Assembly (NCBI RefSeq): GCF_002135315.1
Contig: NZ_NEGA01000002.1
Location: 1-64,000, forward strand
Reading direction: 5' to 3'
Length of the DNA: 64,000 nucleotides
DNA from: Acinetobacter sp. ANC 3903
Lineage (GTDB): Bacteria > Pseudomonadota > Gammaproteobacteria > Pseudomonadales > Moraxellaceae
Shown: in pieces, positions 17,414 to 26,219 of the stretch
Layout: each line of letters begins with the position of its first letter
How positions within the stretch are numbered: position 1 is the first letter of the stretch
Translations under genes and position numbers: made by a program
Notes under the pieces: generated by a model
Database searches by the model: none
The model's input: the letters and a program-made list of their open reading frames with translations, nothing else
Told to the model about the DNA's origin: nothing

Positions 17414-18562
17414 ATGCATAAATATCGCCTACACTTCGATCAATCCGCCCATATGTTAGTAGCACCCGCAATGATTCAAGTTAAAAATAGAATGGCCAAA
17501 CATAAAAGCAAACTCAAAAACCTGTCAACGAGTTTGTTTAATTCAAAATCGCTGGTTCTATCGCAAACTACACCCTATGAAGTCATTGCAGAATATAAAC
17601 AAACCCGCGTGCGTTATTACGCCTCACCCGATAAACAATATAAAGAACCTTTAGTCTTTGTTGCCCCACTAGCCATTAACATGGCTATTTATGACCTTTA
17701 TCCTTACCGCTCTCTGGTCAAGCATTTTCAACATAGTGGCTTTGATGTCTATCTGCTGGAATGGGGTCAATATAACTATAAAGACCGCTTTTTAAATTTT
17801 ATGTCTTTTATTGACGATGCGATTCCGCATTGCATTAACCAGATACGTACCCATTCCAATAGCGATCAAATTTCACTGCATGGCTGGAGTATGGCCGGTG
17901 TATTTGTCATGCTGTATTGCGCATTGCAAAAACCGAACCACGTTAAAAATTTAATTGTATTGGGCAGTCCTGTAGACAGTCATGCCTCGGGTCGTACAGG
18001 CAAACTGTTCCAGAAGGTCAACCAGCTGGTTGCCAAAAATAAAGCCTTGCAAAACAAGATTTATTCAGGAACCGTACCCAAGCATCTCATTCATAGCCCC
18101 GGTATACTCAATTCACTGGGTTTTAAAATAATTGATCCTGTGGGATGGATTCAGAGCCAAAAGCAGCTTTTAGCAAACCTGGATAATCCACAAGCCTTAT
18201 ATGAACATGCCACTATGGGCAATTTTCTGAACCGGATGATTGACTATCCAGGTGGTATCAATCAGGACATGATTTTCAATGTTTGGTTACAAAACCCGCT
18301 AAAAAACGGCGTTATTACCTTACAAGATAAGAATATCGAATTAAAAAATATAGACTGTTCTTTATTGGTAGGCGCGGGTCGTAGCGACCAGATCGTATCT
18401 AAAGAGGCAGTTAAGCCCTTAATTGAATTGACAAATAGCCAGGATGTCACGTTTACTCTCATCCCGGGTGGTCATTTGGGCTTGATGTCAAGCCAGTCCA
18501 GTGCCAACGAGTTCTGGCCATTTATGACCACCTGGCTAAAACAGAGATCGAGCAAAATATAA
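17414..18562 (+). CDS. alpha/beta hydrolase, PHA-synthase-like
   Basis: The 382-residue protein has an alpha/beta hydrolase fold with the nucleophile elbow GWSMAG (S159) and a likely catalytic His in PGGHLGLMSS near the end. The overall pattern (FVAPLAINMAIYDLYPYRSLVKHF, DVYLLEWG, LNFMSFIDDAIP, NLIVLGSPVD) resembles class III PHA synthase PhaC. PHA synthases use Cys at the elbow, so with Ser this is more likely an esterase or depolymerase-like relative. The start is uncertain: ATGs at 17414, 17453, 17471 and 17495 are possible. It is divergent from metZ with 80 bp between. Confidence 0.8.
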   Translation: MHKYRLHFDQSAHMLVAPAMIQVKNRMAKHKSKLKNLSTSLFNSKSLVLSQTTPYEVIAEYKQTRVRYYASPDKQYKEPLVFVAPLAINMAIYDLYPYRSLVKHFQHSGFDVYLLEWGQYNYKDRFLNFMSFIDDAIPHCINQIRTHSNSDQISLHGWSMAGVFVMLYCALQKPNHVKNLIVLGSPVDSHASGRTGKLFQKVNQLVAKNKALQNKIYSGTVPKHLIHSPGILNSLGFKIIDPVGWIQSQKQLLANLDNPQALYEHATMGNFLNRMIDYPGGINQDMIFNVWLQNPLKNGVITLQDKNIELKNIDCSLLVGAGRSDQIVSKEAVKPLIELTNSQDVTFTLIPGGHLGLMSSQSSANEFWPFMTTWLKQRSSKI

Positions 18563-18572
18563 GGGATACATC

Positions 18573-19445
18573 ATGATTCAGTCAGTTGCATTTATCGGCT
18601 TAGGCGCAATGGGTTACCGTATGGCAGCACATTTACCTCAACATTTCGATACGGTGTATGTATGGAACCGCAATTTCGAAAAAGCCAAGCAACATGCAAC
18701 TGAATATGGCACCCAAGCTGTAGAACTTGAGCAAGCTGTACAGGCAGATGTCATCTTTTCATGTTTGCCAACCAGCAAAGACGTCGAAAACCTGATTGCA
18801 AATACCAACATCAAACCTGGTGCTATATGGGTCGATTGCACCAGTGGTGTACCCGCATCAGCAAAAAAACTGAGCCAGCATTTAAAAGCACTTAATGTAG
18901 ACTTTCTGGATGCACCAGTTAGTGGTCAAACTATTGGTGCAGAAAAAGGCAGCTTGACGGTGATGATTGGCGGTGAAGCCAGTGCTTTTGAAAAAGCCCT
19001 GCCCGCAATTCAAGCCTTTGGCCAACTGATTAAACATGTCGGTGAATCAGGTGCAGGTTTCGCGGTTAAAGCAGTAAACAATATGTTATTGGCGGTAAAT
19101 CTTTGTTCTGTTGCTGAAGGCTTTACGACATTAAAAGCACATGGCGTCAACCTCAATGAAGCTTTAGACTGCATTAATGCATCGAGTGGTAAAAGTGGCG
19201 TGACTGAAACTGTGTTGCCACAACGCGTTTTAAACCGCGAATTTCCACTGACCTTTGCCCTGCCGTTATTGGCTAAAGATACAGGAATTGCTCTGGATCT
19301 GGTTCGTGAAGCCAAACTTTCTGCACCCGTGATTGCCTTAACCCAAAGTCTGATTCAGGCAGCTAGCAATTTAGCAGAAAAGGAAAGTGATTTTTCTAGT
19401 GCTGTGAAAATGTATGAATCCTGGAGTAAAATTACACTTGAGTAA
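18573..19445 (+). CDS. beta-hydroxyacid dehydrogenase (3-hydroxyisobutyrate dehydrogenase family)
   Basis: This 290-residue NAD(P)-dependent enzyme has the nucleotide-binding GLGAMG (residues 9-14), the family substrate motif DAPVSGQTIGAEKGSL (about 113-128) and the catalytic lysine in KAVNNMLLA (K166). The exact substrate (3-hydroxyisobutyrate, tartronate semialdehyde or another beta-hydroxyacid) cannot be read from the sequence, and no valine or glyoxylate genes are nearby. It starts 10 bp after the alpha/beta hydrolase stop and is likely co-transcribed with it. Confidence 0.9.
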   Translation: MIQSVAFIGLGAMGYRMAAHLPQHFDTVYVWNRNFEKAKQHATEYGTQAVELEQAVQADVIFSCLPTSKDVENLIANTNIKPGAIWVDCTSGVPASAKKLSQHLKALNVDFLDAPVSGQTIGAEKGSLTVMIGGEASAFEKALPAIQAFGQLIKHVGESGAGFAVKAVNNMLLAVNLCSVAEGFTTLKAHGVNLNEALDCINASSGKSGVTETVLPQRVLNREFPLTFALPLLAKDTGIALDLVREAKLSAPVIALTQSLIQAASNLAEKESDFSSAVKMYESWSKITLE

Positions 19446-19477
19446 TAACTCGCCATTGAATAATAATAAAGAAACCT

Positions 19478-19508
19478 AATATTGTGTAGAAGTGTTCTAC
19501 ACAATATT
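19478..19508. repeat. perfect 14-bp inverted repeat upstream of the YARHG-like gene
   Basis: AATATTGTGTAGAA and TTCTACACAATATT are exact complements separated by GTG. No U-run follows. It ends six bases before the ribosome-binding region of the next gene, so it could be an operator, an mRNA hairpin or a tail-less terminator. Confidence 0.8.
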
Positions 19509-19526
19509 CCATTAGAGGAAACCCTC

Positions 19527-19796
19527 ATGATTAAGTTTACTGTTGCAATGTTGGCTAGTTTTGCAACTTTGTTTGGGGCAACAGCATTTGCCGCGACGGC
19601 CGAGCAAGAATGTCAAAAATTGAAAAATGACCATGATATCATTTATGCATCTAAAGGTTTTTGCTTTAAAGATCCTGAAGCCAAGGCGAAGTTTGGCAAC
19701 GACAATTGCTACACAACTAAACCAAAATTTTCAGAAAAAGAGCAACAACGACTTGACGCCATCAAAGATCGTCAGAAAGAATTGAACTGTAAATAA
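19527..19796 (+). CDS. small secreted YARHG-domain-like protein
   Basis: The 89-residue protein has a signal peptide (about residues 1-20, ending ATAFAA) and a mature part with YASKGFCFKDPEAKAKFG, which matches the YARHG pattern (Y-A-x-x-G-x-x-F-x-x-x-x-x-x-x-F). It has four cysteines (three in the mature core, one near the end), which could make two disulfides in the periplasm. GAGG lies eight bases before the ATG at 19527. The function of YARHG proteins is unknown; they are extracellular or periplasmic, and some bind cell-wall components. Confidence 0.72.
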   Translation: MIKFTVAMLASFATLFGATAFAATAEQECQKLKNDHDIIYASKGFCFKDPEAKAKFGNDNCYTTKPKFSEKEQQRLDAIKDRQKELNCK

Positions 19797-19827
19797 CTAC
19801 AGTACCCAATCACTTCAAGGATTAGAC

Positions 19828-20241
19828 ATGCTTTACGATGATCAGAATATTTTTGCACGAATTATTCGTAATGAACTTCCTGCAATTAAAGTATACGAAG
19901 ATGACCAGGTTCTGGCTTTCATGGACATCATGCCACAAGCTGAAGGTCACACGCTGGTCATCCCTAAAACACCTGCGATAACATTGCTAGATCTACCGCC
20001 TGACGCTGCTGCTTACACAATTCAAATTGTGCAAAAAGTTGCCCAAGCGATGAAAATAGCACTTGATGTTCAAGGGATTGTACTGATGCAACTGTCAGGT
20101 GCATCTGCTGGTCAAACGGTTCCGCATGTACATTTCCACCTCATTCCAAGTTCGGTTCATGAATTGGGCAAACATGCTTTACACATGGGTGATCAAGAAA
20201 AAATCCAAGCATTGGCGGAAAAAATTAAAGCTGAACTTTAA
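19828..20241 (+). CDS. HIT family protein
   Basis: This 137-residue histidine-triad nucleotide hydrolase/transferase has the active-site triad HVHFH in VPHVHFHLIP (H100, H102, H104) and the N-terminal IFARIIRNELPAIKVYEDD strand. HIT proteins hydrolyse AMP-linked substrates such as nucleoside phosphoramidates. It is a bacterial HinT-like member, though the sequence does not fix the precise substrate. AAGGA precedes the ATG. Confidence 0.93.
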   Translation: MLYDDQNIFARIIRNELPAIKVYEDDQVLAFMDIMPQAEGHTLVIPKTPAITLLDLPPDAAAYTIQIVQKVAQAMKIALDVQGIVLMQLSGASAGQTVPHVHFHLIPSSVHELGKHALHMGDQEKIQALAEKIKAEL

Positions 20242-20265
20242 AATTCACTAGAATTTTAACTTGTC

Positions 20266-20291
20266 AAAAATGGAGCTTATGTTCCATTTTT
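20266..20291 (+). terminator. terminator of the HIT gene
   Basis: AAAAATGGA and TCCATTTTT form a stem with an 8-nt loop and a T tail. A second perfect dyad, TTAAAATTC/GAATTTTAA (20238-20259), overlaps the stop codon just before it. Confidence 0.8.
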
Positions 20292-20546
20292 TTATATCTG
20301 GGATGATCTAACTTTATCTCATGGATTTTAAATAAAATTTAAACAACTGAAAAATAATAAAAAATATTAATTAAAGTAATTTTTCTCGTCATAAAATTGT
20401 CATATAGCTTTCACTTCCCTGTCATAAAGTTTGCAGATACTGCATAGCAAGTTGGTGAGCTTCTGTAACTTTTTGTACTTAAGCAAACTAAAAAGAAGTG
20501 TTAAGTAAGGCAAATGCCATTTAGAACCGTTTTTGGAGAAATCTCA
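20292..20546. other. AT-rich non-coding leader of the porin gene
   Basis: No open frame of note lies here. It is very A/T-rich at 20320-20400, so promoter elements are likely, but I cannot assign one with confidence. The long untranslated stretch before a porin would suit control by a regulator or small RNA, but nothing specific is visible. Confidence 0.4.
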
Positions 20547-21647
20547 ATGAAAAAATTGCTTCTTGCTGCAGTTGTAGCGGCTATGGGGATGAGTGCAGCA
20601 CAAGCAGCGCCAACTTTGTACGGTAAATTAAATGTTACCTTAGACCAAGTTGACAACAGTAAATTTGATGGCAAAAACGTTACAGAAATCAACTCAAATG
20701 CTTCTCGCTTAGGGGTAAAGGGCGAAGAAAAATTGACTGAAAAAGTCTCAGCAGTTTACCAAGCGGAATGGGAAGTTGCGACTGATGGCGGTAATACAGA
20801 TTGGAAAATGCGTAACCGCTTCTTGGGTCTTAAATTTGCCGATATCGGTACATTAAAAGCCGGTAACTACGATTCTTACTTCAAAACTGCTGCGGGCAAT
20901 AACCAAGATATTTTTAACGATCACAACCACCTTGATATGACCAGCATGCTATATGGTGAAGATCGTTTAAATAACGCAATCGGTTTTGAAACCGATAAAA
21001 AGTTACTTGGCGGCCTGCAATTCAACATCATGGCGCAGCAAGGTGAAGATTCAGCGACCGACAATGACAGTAAAGGTCAAAAAGGCAAACGCAATGGCTT
21101 TGGTGATAGTATCTCTACATCACTTAGCTATGAAAACAAAGATTATGGCGTGGCTGCAGCAATTGCAGGTAACTTCGGTGTTGCAGGTAAATACAACGCT
21201 TACAACTTCACAGGCATATATTCAGATGCCGTTCGTGTAACTGGTTCTGTTGATTTAACTAAAGCTGGTGTAGACGGTCTGGTTTTTGGTGCTCTATGGC
21301 AAACTGCTCAACCAACTGACGATACGGTAACAACATCAAGCACAAGTGGCACTCCTCCTGTTACTACAATCACCTCTTATAAAGGTTTACAAGAAGATGC
21401 TTACGGTGTAACAGCTGCTTACGTGATTCCATCTACACCATGGAAATTAAAAGCTGAATACCTATCTGCTAATACTTCTGTAGATAGTAAATCTGACCGT
21501 AAAATCGACCAGTATGGTCTAGGTGTCGATTACAATCTAAATAAACAAGCACGTTTCTACGGTGTGGTAGCACAACAAAAACGTGACTGGATTAATGAAA
21601 ATGACAAGAAAACTGTGATTGGCCTGGGTATGGAATATAACTTCTAA
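20547..21647 (+). CDS. outer membrane porin, Gram-negative porin family
   Basis: This 366-residue beta-barrel porin has a signal peptide of about 20 residues (MKKLLLAAVVAAMG..., ending AQA) and a mature start APTLYGKLNVTLDQV typical of the general porin family. Alternating amphipathic strands follow, and the C-terminus ends VIGLGMEYNF, the aromatic terminal residue that the BAM complex recognises. A Ser/Thr-rich loop (about 270-290, TSSTSGTPPVTTITS) is probably surface-exposed. The ATG at 20547 has GGAG eight bases upstream. Substrate preference is not readable. Confidence 0.93.
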   Translation: MKKLLLAAVVAAMGMSAAQAAPTLYGKLNVTLDQVDNSKFDGKNVTEINSNASRLGVKGEEKLTEKVSAVYQAEWEVATDGGNTDWKMRNRFLGLKFADIGTLKAGNYDSYFKTAAGNNQDIFNDHNHLDMTSMLYGEDRLNNAIGFETDKKLLGGLQFNIMAQQGEDSATDNDSKGQKGKRNGFGDSISTSLSYENKDYGVAAAIAGNFGVAGKYNAYNFTGIYSDAVRVTGSVDLTKAGVDGLVFGALWQTAQPTDDTVTTSSTSGTPPVTTITSYKGLQEDAYGVTAAYVIPSTPWKLKAEYLSANTSVDSKSDRKIDQYGLGVDYNLNKQARFYGVVAQQKRDWINENDKKTVIGLGMEYNF

Positions 21648-21676
21648 GCCCTCTTCATCTACTTAAACCAGTTATT

Positions 21677-21704
21677 AAAAAGACCACATTCGTGTGGTCT
21701 TTTT
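21677..21704 (+). terminator. terminator of the porin gene
   Basis: AAAAAGACCACA and TGTGGTCTTTTT around a stable TTCG tetraloop, followed by more Ts. Confidence 0.92.
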
Positions 21705-21850
21705 TTTGATGCAAGAATCTTAACTTCTTCTCTCATCTATCCTATATTTTAAGTCAAGATGTTTAATTGAATTTATACAGAACATATTAAATGGAAATTC
21801 AAACAAGAACAATTATCAGTTAATTGATTATATCTCCTAAGAAAGATACA

Positions 21851-21926
21851 AGTGTTTTAGTTGGATTTAAAAGTATATAAGTATTTTAGTCAGAATTAAA
21901 AATTAAATACGCAGTGTTTTAGTCAA
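21851..21926. repeat. three spaced copies of AGTRTTTTAGTY upstream of the cyd operon
   Basis: AGTGTTTTAGTT starts at 21851, AGTATTTTAGTC at 21880 and AGTGTTTTAGTC at 21913, all on the same strand and 29 and 33 bp apart, about three helical turns each. The block lies about 170 bp before cydP, in a 390-bp AT-rich region without genes. A direct-repeat regulator-binding array is one explanation; base composition is another. Confidence 0.5.
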
Positions 21927-22093
21927 CTTTATAATGACAAAAATTTAGTATAATTTTTAACGCAACAAGGATATATATTATTGTTTTTAAAACAAAAAAT
22001 AATATATTTTTATTTTAACTGTTCAATCTATTTATTTTTAGTTATTTTTTGTTTAATAATACACATTATGTTTTAAAAAATAGGCTTATGTGC

Positions 22094-22285
22094 ATGAGCT
22101 TAATACCCAAAGATTTCAATCAAAGATTAGTTCGTGAGATCGCAATCATTTTAATAATTAAGGTTGCCCTCTTGCTAACGATTAAACATATCTGGTTCGA
22201 CGCCCCTACCATTCCTCAAAATTTTGACAATCAAGTTGCCGAGCATATTGCTGGCAATCCTTCCCCAATCAAGGAGACACGTTGA
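22094..22285 (+). CDS. cydP: putative cytochrome oxidase small subunit CydP
   Basis: The small protein (63 residues from the chosen start) has one transmembrane helix after a charged stretch ([20 protein letters not shown]), the pattern of CydP proteins encoded just before cydA in many proteobacteria. The frame opens earlier at a TTG; ATGs at 22088 and 22094 are better, with the weak AGG at 22082-22084 favouring 22094. Its stop overlaps the cydA start (TGATG), which shows translational coupling. A role in oxidase assembly or stability is assumed from position only. Confidence 0.75.
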   Translation: MSLIPKDFNQRLVREIAIILIIKVALLLTIKHIWFDAPTIPQNFDNQVAEHIAGNPSPIKETR

Positions 22286-23871
22286 TGATTTCTGAAAGCG
22301 TGGTCGATCTCTCGCGGTTCCAATTTGCAATGACCGCGTTGTATCACTTTATATTTGTACCTCTCACTCTTGGTCTGGCTTTTATTCTTGCCATTATGGA
22401 AACCACTTATGTGATTTCCGGTAAAGAAATTTATAAAGACATGACCAAATTCTGGGGAAAACTTTTTGGTATTAACTTTGCCTTAGGGGTAACTACAGGC
22501 TTAACCATGGAGTTCCAGTTTGGTACAAACTGGGCGTATTACTCACACTACGTGGGTGATATTTTCGGTGCACCACTGGCTATTGAAGGATTAATGGCGT
22601 TTTTCTTGGAATCGACTTTTATTGGTCTGTTCTTCTTCGGCTGGGATCGACTTTCTAAAGTTCAGCATTTAGGCGTGACCTGGCTGGTTGCCCTCGGTTC
22701 CAATATGTCGGCACTTTGGATTTTAGTTGCCAATGGCTGGATGCAAAACCCTGTCGGTGCAGCATTCAACTTTGAAACCATGCGTATGGAACTGGTTGAC
22801 TTCGGCGCACTGATTTTCAACCCGGTGGCTCAGGTTAAATTTGTCCACACCGTATCTTCAGGTTATGTGACTGGTGCAGTTTTCGTTTTAGCGATTTCCA
22901 GTTTCTACTTGCTCAAAAAACGCGATGTTCCTTTTGCACGCCGCTCTTTCGCGATCGCTGCAATCTTTGGTCTAGCTTCTACTCTTTCAGTGATTCTACT
23001 TGGTGATGAATCAGGTTATGAACTTGGCGATGTGCAAAAAACCAAATTAGCTGCAATTGAAGCGGAATGGGAAACTCACCCAGCACCTGCACCATTTACC
23101 TTGTTTGGTATTCCAAATCGGGAAGAACAACGCACTGATTACGCCATCAAAATTCCATATGTGATGGGTATTATTGCCACTCGTTCTCTTAATAAAGAAG
23201 TGACTGGCCTAAAAGACCTGATGGTTCAACATGAGCTTCGTATCCGTAACGGTATGATTGCATATAGCGAACTTGAAAAACTTCGTGCAGGCGATCGCTC
23301 ACCAGCGCTGATGGCTTCTTTCAAAGAAAATCAAAAAGACTTGGGTTACGGCTTACTTCTTAAAAAATATACACCAAATGTAGTAGATGCTTCTGAAGAG
23401 CAAATCAAAGCAGCAACCAAGGATACTGTTCCTAACGTAACTGCCCTGTTCTTCTCGTTCCGTGCCATGGTAGCTTCTGGTTTCTTAATGTTGTTGCTAT
23501 TCGTCCTTGCAACTTATGCAGTAGCTAAACGTAATGCAGAAAACAAACCATGGTTACTTAAATTTGCACTTTACGGACTTCCATTGCCTTGGATTGCTAC
23601 ACAAACTGGCTGGTATGTGGCTGAAGGTGGCCGTCAACCGTGGACCATTGGTGAGGTTTTACCTACACATCTTTCTGCTTCAAGCTTAAGTACTGGTGAT
23701 ATTTGGGGTTCAATCTTAGCGCTTGCAGCATTCTATACAGTACTTCTGATTATCGAAATGTACTTGATGATTAAATTTGCTCGCTTAGGCCCAAGTTCTT
23801 TACATACTGGCAAATACCATTTTGAAAAAGCTGATGATCAAAACCACGCTGCTGCGGAGGCTCAATCATGA
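22285..23871 (+). CDS. cydA: cytochrome bd ubiquinol oxidase subunit I
   Basis: CydA (528 residues) oxidises ubiquinol and carries hemes b558, b595 and d. Visible are the heme-ligand region [16 protein letters not shown] near residue 20, nine hydrophobic helices, the periplasmic Q-loop (from [24 protein letters not shown], about 245-400, long as in E. coli) and the conserved [12 protein letters not shown] near 450. The ATG at 22285 has AAGGAG nine bases upstream. Inner membrane, with CydB and CydX. The bd oxidase has high oxygen affinity and is used at low oxygen or under stress. Confidence 0.97.
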   Translation: MISESVVDLSRFQFAMTALYHFIFVPLTLGLAFILAIMETTYVISGKEIYKDMTKFWGKLFGINFALGVTTGLTMEFQFGTNWAYYSHYVGDIFGAPLAIEGLMAFFLESTFIGLFFFGWDRLSKVQHLGVTWLVALGSNMSALWILVANGWMQNPVGAAFNFETMRMELVDFGALIFNPVAQVKFVHTVSSGYVTGAVFVLAISSFYLLKKRDVPFARRSFAIAAIFGLASTLSVILLGDESGYELGDVQKTKLAAIEAEWETHPAPAPFTLFGIPNREEQRTDYAIKIPYVMGIIATRSLNKEVTGLKDLMVQHELRIRNGMIAYSELEKLRAGDRSPALMASFKENQKDLGYGLLLKKYTPNVVDASEEQIKAATKDTVPNVTALFFSFRAMVASGFLMLLLFVLATYAVAKRNAENKPWLLKFALYGLPLPWIATQTGWYVAEGGRQPWTIGEVLPTHLSASSLSTGDIWGSILALAAFYTVLLIIEMYLMIKFARLGPSSLHTGKYHFEKADDQNHAAAEAQS

Positions 23872-25013
23872 TCGAATATGAATTACTCAAAATCATCTGG
23901 TGGGTTCTGGTTGGTGTACTACTGATTGGCTTTGCACTCACCGATGGCTTCGATATGGGCTCCATGGCAATCATGCCATTCGTGGGCAAAAACGATGAAG
24001 AACGTCGTGCAGCAATCAATACGATTGCTCCACACTGGGACGGTAATCAGGTCTGGTTCATTACCGCAGGTGGTGCACTGTTTGCAGCATGGCCAATGGT
24101 CTATGCAACTGCATTCTCTGGTATGTACTGGGCACTACTCCTAGTTCTCTTTGCATTATTCTTGCGTCCAGTTGGTTTTGACTACCGCTCAAAACTTGAA
24201 AATAAAAAATGGCGTACCTCTTGGGACTGGGGTTTAGCAGTTGGTGGTGCGGTTCCTGCATTAGTGTTCGGTGTTGCCTTCGGTAATATGTTCTTAGGCG
24301 TACCCTTCACTTTAGATGAAACAGTACGTTCAACTTATACTGGCAGCTTCTTTGCACTGCTTAATCCGTTTGCCATTGTTTGTGGTTTGGTCAGCCTATC
24401 TATGCTGTGCGCGCATGGTGGTGCCTGGTTGATGCTTCGTACAGATGGTGACTTACGTGCACGTTCTGCTAAAGCAACTCAATTGATGGGTGTAGTGTTC
24501 CTGGTCTGCTTCCTGGGCGCTGGCGCATGGTTATACTTCGGTGGTATTGAAGGTTATAGCCTAGCTCAACCATTTAATACCAATGGTGTTGCAAACCCGC
24601 TTGCCAAAGAAGTCATTACCAATGCCAACCACGGCTGGATGAATAACTACACTACATATCCAATCACTAAAATTGCACCTATTGCTGGCATTTTAGGTGG
24701 ATTGATTGTGGTGCTTGCTGCAGGTAAAGCTAAAGCCGGTTTAAGCTTCCTTGGTTCATCACTTGCTGTAATTGGTGCTATTTTAACTGCTGGTTTTGCA
24801 TTGTTCCCATTCCTTATGCCTTCAAGCATCAACCCTGTTGCCAGCTTGACCATGTGGGATGCGGTATCAAGTAAAAACACACTAACAGTAATGACTGTTG
24901 CAGCCTGTATTTTCGTGCCAATCATTTTGTGCTACACCACCTGGTGTTACTACAAAATGTGGGGTGTTATTACCAACAAACACGTTCAAGAAAATTCACA
25001 CAGCCTCTACTAA
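23868..25013 (+). CDS. cydB: cytochrome bd ubiquinol oxidase subunit II
   Basis: CydB (381 residues) is the second large subunit of the bd oxidase, with eight to nine transmembrane helices. It has the family motifs [15 protein letters not shown] (about 24-38) and [21 protein letters not shown] (about 57-77). The start overlaps the cydA stop by four bases (ATGA), so the two are translated in concert. The C-terminal half contains a second set of helices with Gly/Ala-rich faces. No frameshift or missing region is seen. Confidence 0.97.
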   Translation: MIEYELLKIIWWVLVGVLLIGFALTDGFDMGSMAIMPFVGKNDEERRAAINTIAPHWDGNQVWFITAGGALFAAWPMVYATAFSGMYWALLLVLFALFLRPVGFDYRSKLENKKWRTSWDWGLAVGGAVPALVFGVAFGNMFLGVPFTLDETVRSTYTGSFFALLNPFAIVCGLVSLSMLCAHGGAWLMLRTDGDLRARSAKATQLMGVVFLVCFLGAGAWLYFGGIEGYSLAQPFNTNGVANPLAKEVITNANHGWMNNYTTYPITKIAPIAGILGGLIVVLAAGKAKAGLSFLGSSLAVIGAILTAGFALFPFLMPSSINPVASLTMWDAVSSKNTLTVMTVAACIFVPIILCYTTWCYYKMWGVITNKHVQENSHSLY

Positions 25014-25045
25014 GGCTGTGTTAGAAAAACTAGGAGTTATTCAAT

Positions 25046-25147
25046 ATGTGGTATTTTGCTTGGATTCTCGGGATTTTAATGGCGTGCTTTGCAGGCGTAT
25101 TAAGTGCCCTTTATATCGAACATCATCAAGATTTAGATGAGGAATAA
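25046..25147 (+). CDS. cydX: cytochrome bd oxidase small subunit CydX
   Basis: This very short gene (33 codons plus TAA) lies between cydB and ybgE. It starts MWYFAWILGI, then a hydrophobic stretch and a charged tail IEHHQDLDEE. That W-Y-F-x-W-I-L-G pattern with a single helix is the hallmark of CydX/CbdX, the single-helix subunit required for stable, active bd oxidase. AGGAG lies nine bases before the ATG. It begins 33 bp after the cydB stop and ends 4 bp before ybgE, so it fits the operon. Easily missed because of its size. Confidence 0.93.
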   Translation: MWYFAWILGILMACFAGVLSALYIEHHQDLDEE

Positions 25148-25150
25148 ACC

Positions 25151-25447
25151 ATGACAGAAATCGCAATGACAGCAGAAGAAAGCAAGCCAAATAAATTTGT
25201 AATGGCCATTTCGTTTTTGATGGCATTGCCACTTGCTACGGTGCTATTGATTCACCCTGCACTCATGCTAGATGCCAATGGTCACTATAACCATAGCGCA
25301 TTAATGATGATCATGATTGGCATTTCAGGTGGATTTATTTACGGAGTAGGATTTCTGCCTAAGTTCTGGCTGTGGAAATGGCTGTTTAGCCCATTTATTG
25401 CATGGCCGTTGATGATCTGGGGTTATTACACCTGGTTCCTCACCTAA
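25151..25447 (+). CDS. ybgE: cyd operon protein YbgE
   Basis: This 98-residue inner-membrane protein has three transmembrane helices (about 17-35, 48-66, 75-96) and the family motif GFIYGVGFLPKFWLWKWLFSP. YbgE is the usual last gene of cydABX-ybgE operons and is a putative assembly factor; its mechanism is not known. It starts four bases after cydX. A strong terminator follows. Confidence 0.88.
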   Translation: MTEIAMTAEESKPNKFVMAISFLMALPLATVLLIHPALMLDANGHYNHSALMMIMIGISGGFIYGVGFLPKFWLWKWLFSPFIAWPLMIWGYYTWFLT

Positions 25448-25462
25448 TATAATCTTGAAGTT

Positions 25463-25488
25463 AAAAAGCCCTCAATTGAGGGCTTTTT
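25463..25488 (+). terminator. terminator of the cyd operon
   Basis: A perfect 11-bp stem AAAAAGCCCTC/GAGGGCTTTTT with loop AATT, ending in a T-run. The A-rich other side makes it bidirectional. Confidence 0.93.
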
Positions 25489-25494
25489 TTATGT

Positions 25495-26169
25495 CTATTT
25501 ATAACGCGCTAAAATCTTTTGTCGTTCTTCTTCTAATATATCTTCAGGTAACATAAAACATTCACGATACTTTTGAATAAAAACCTGAATAAGCTTTTGA
25601 CGATCAGGCAAAGTATGCTTTAAATAAATTTGTGCAACCATCATCGTTAAATTATTAGATTACTTAATGACCATTTTTTTGTGTTCATTACTCAAGCCAA
25701 ATGTATGATGCAAAAATGTTTGCTTCCCGCTATGTAGAATTGAATTGAGATAATCTAAAGAGAACAACCTGAACTCTTCGAGTTGCTCAACAATATGCTT
25801 TATTTCCTGAATTTCCTTCAAAGCTTCAATCATTGGTGTTGCAGTAAAACGGCTAATACTTTTATGTTCTTTTAAAGTGAACTGCTCTATTGAATTCATC
25901 ATACCCAACTCATTCACTTGCTCATCCGTTGCTGCAAATAATATCCAATAAGCACGTACCATAGATTCAAATTGTGTACGAAACAATGCAAGAGCTGATG
26001 TAAACAGTTCAGCTTCTAACAATGTTTTAACTGCTAATCCATGTTCAATTGATATATCGCAACATTGATATACCAAATCTAAACGCATCCCGCCATCTAC
26101 AAATTCAGACTGGGATAACTCTTGATTTAATTCATTAACCATTCTCAGAGATTGTTCAAATAAATCCAT
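25495..26169 (-). pseudogene. hypothetical protein gene split by an in-frame stop
   Basis: From the ATG at 26169 the frame runs 169 codons to a TAA at 25660-25662 (after KKMVIK). It continues in the same frame, without any shift, for another 54 codons (SNNLTMMVAQIYL..., ending EERQKILARYK) to a TAG at 25495-25497. The protein looks mostly helical, with ALFRTQFESMVRAYWILFAA and SGKQTFLHHTFG segments reminiscent of HEPN-like or DUF5677/DUF6988-type proteins, but I cannot assign it firmly. The stop is most simply read as a recent nonsense mutation (for example CAA to TAA). A sequencing error is possible. The shorter 169-residue product might still be made. Confidence 0.75.
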
Positions 26170-26185
26170 TTATATCCCCTCAATA

Positions 26186-26214
26186 AAAAAACCGGATATT
26201 TAATCCGGTTTTTT
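26186..26214 (-). terminator. terminator of rodA
   Basis: A perfect 12-bp stem AAAAAACCGGAT/ATCCGGTTTTTT with loop ATTTA, six bases past the rodA stop. U-rich in both directions. Confidence 0.92.
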
Positions 26215-26219
26215 CATCA

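Noticed and set aside
16146..17471. N-terminal extension of MetZ by 46 codons from a start at 17471
   Set aside because: The extension overlaps the start of the divergent hydrolase and has no family similarity; a MetZ-like start is at 17333.
17414..18562. Calling the alpha/beta hydrolase a true PHA synthase that pairs with the phasin-like gene at the right edge
   Set aside because: The elbow residue is Ser (GWSMAG) instead of the Cys needed by PhaC, and the two genes are 45 kb apart.
21709..22093. ATCAGTTAATTGAT (around 21816) as an FNR box for the cyd operon
   Set aside because: The half-sites are in the wrong order for TTGAT-N4-ATCAA and I recall no FNR in most Acinetobacter.
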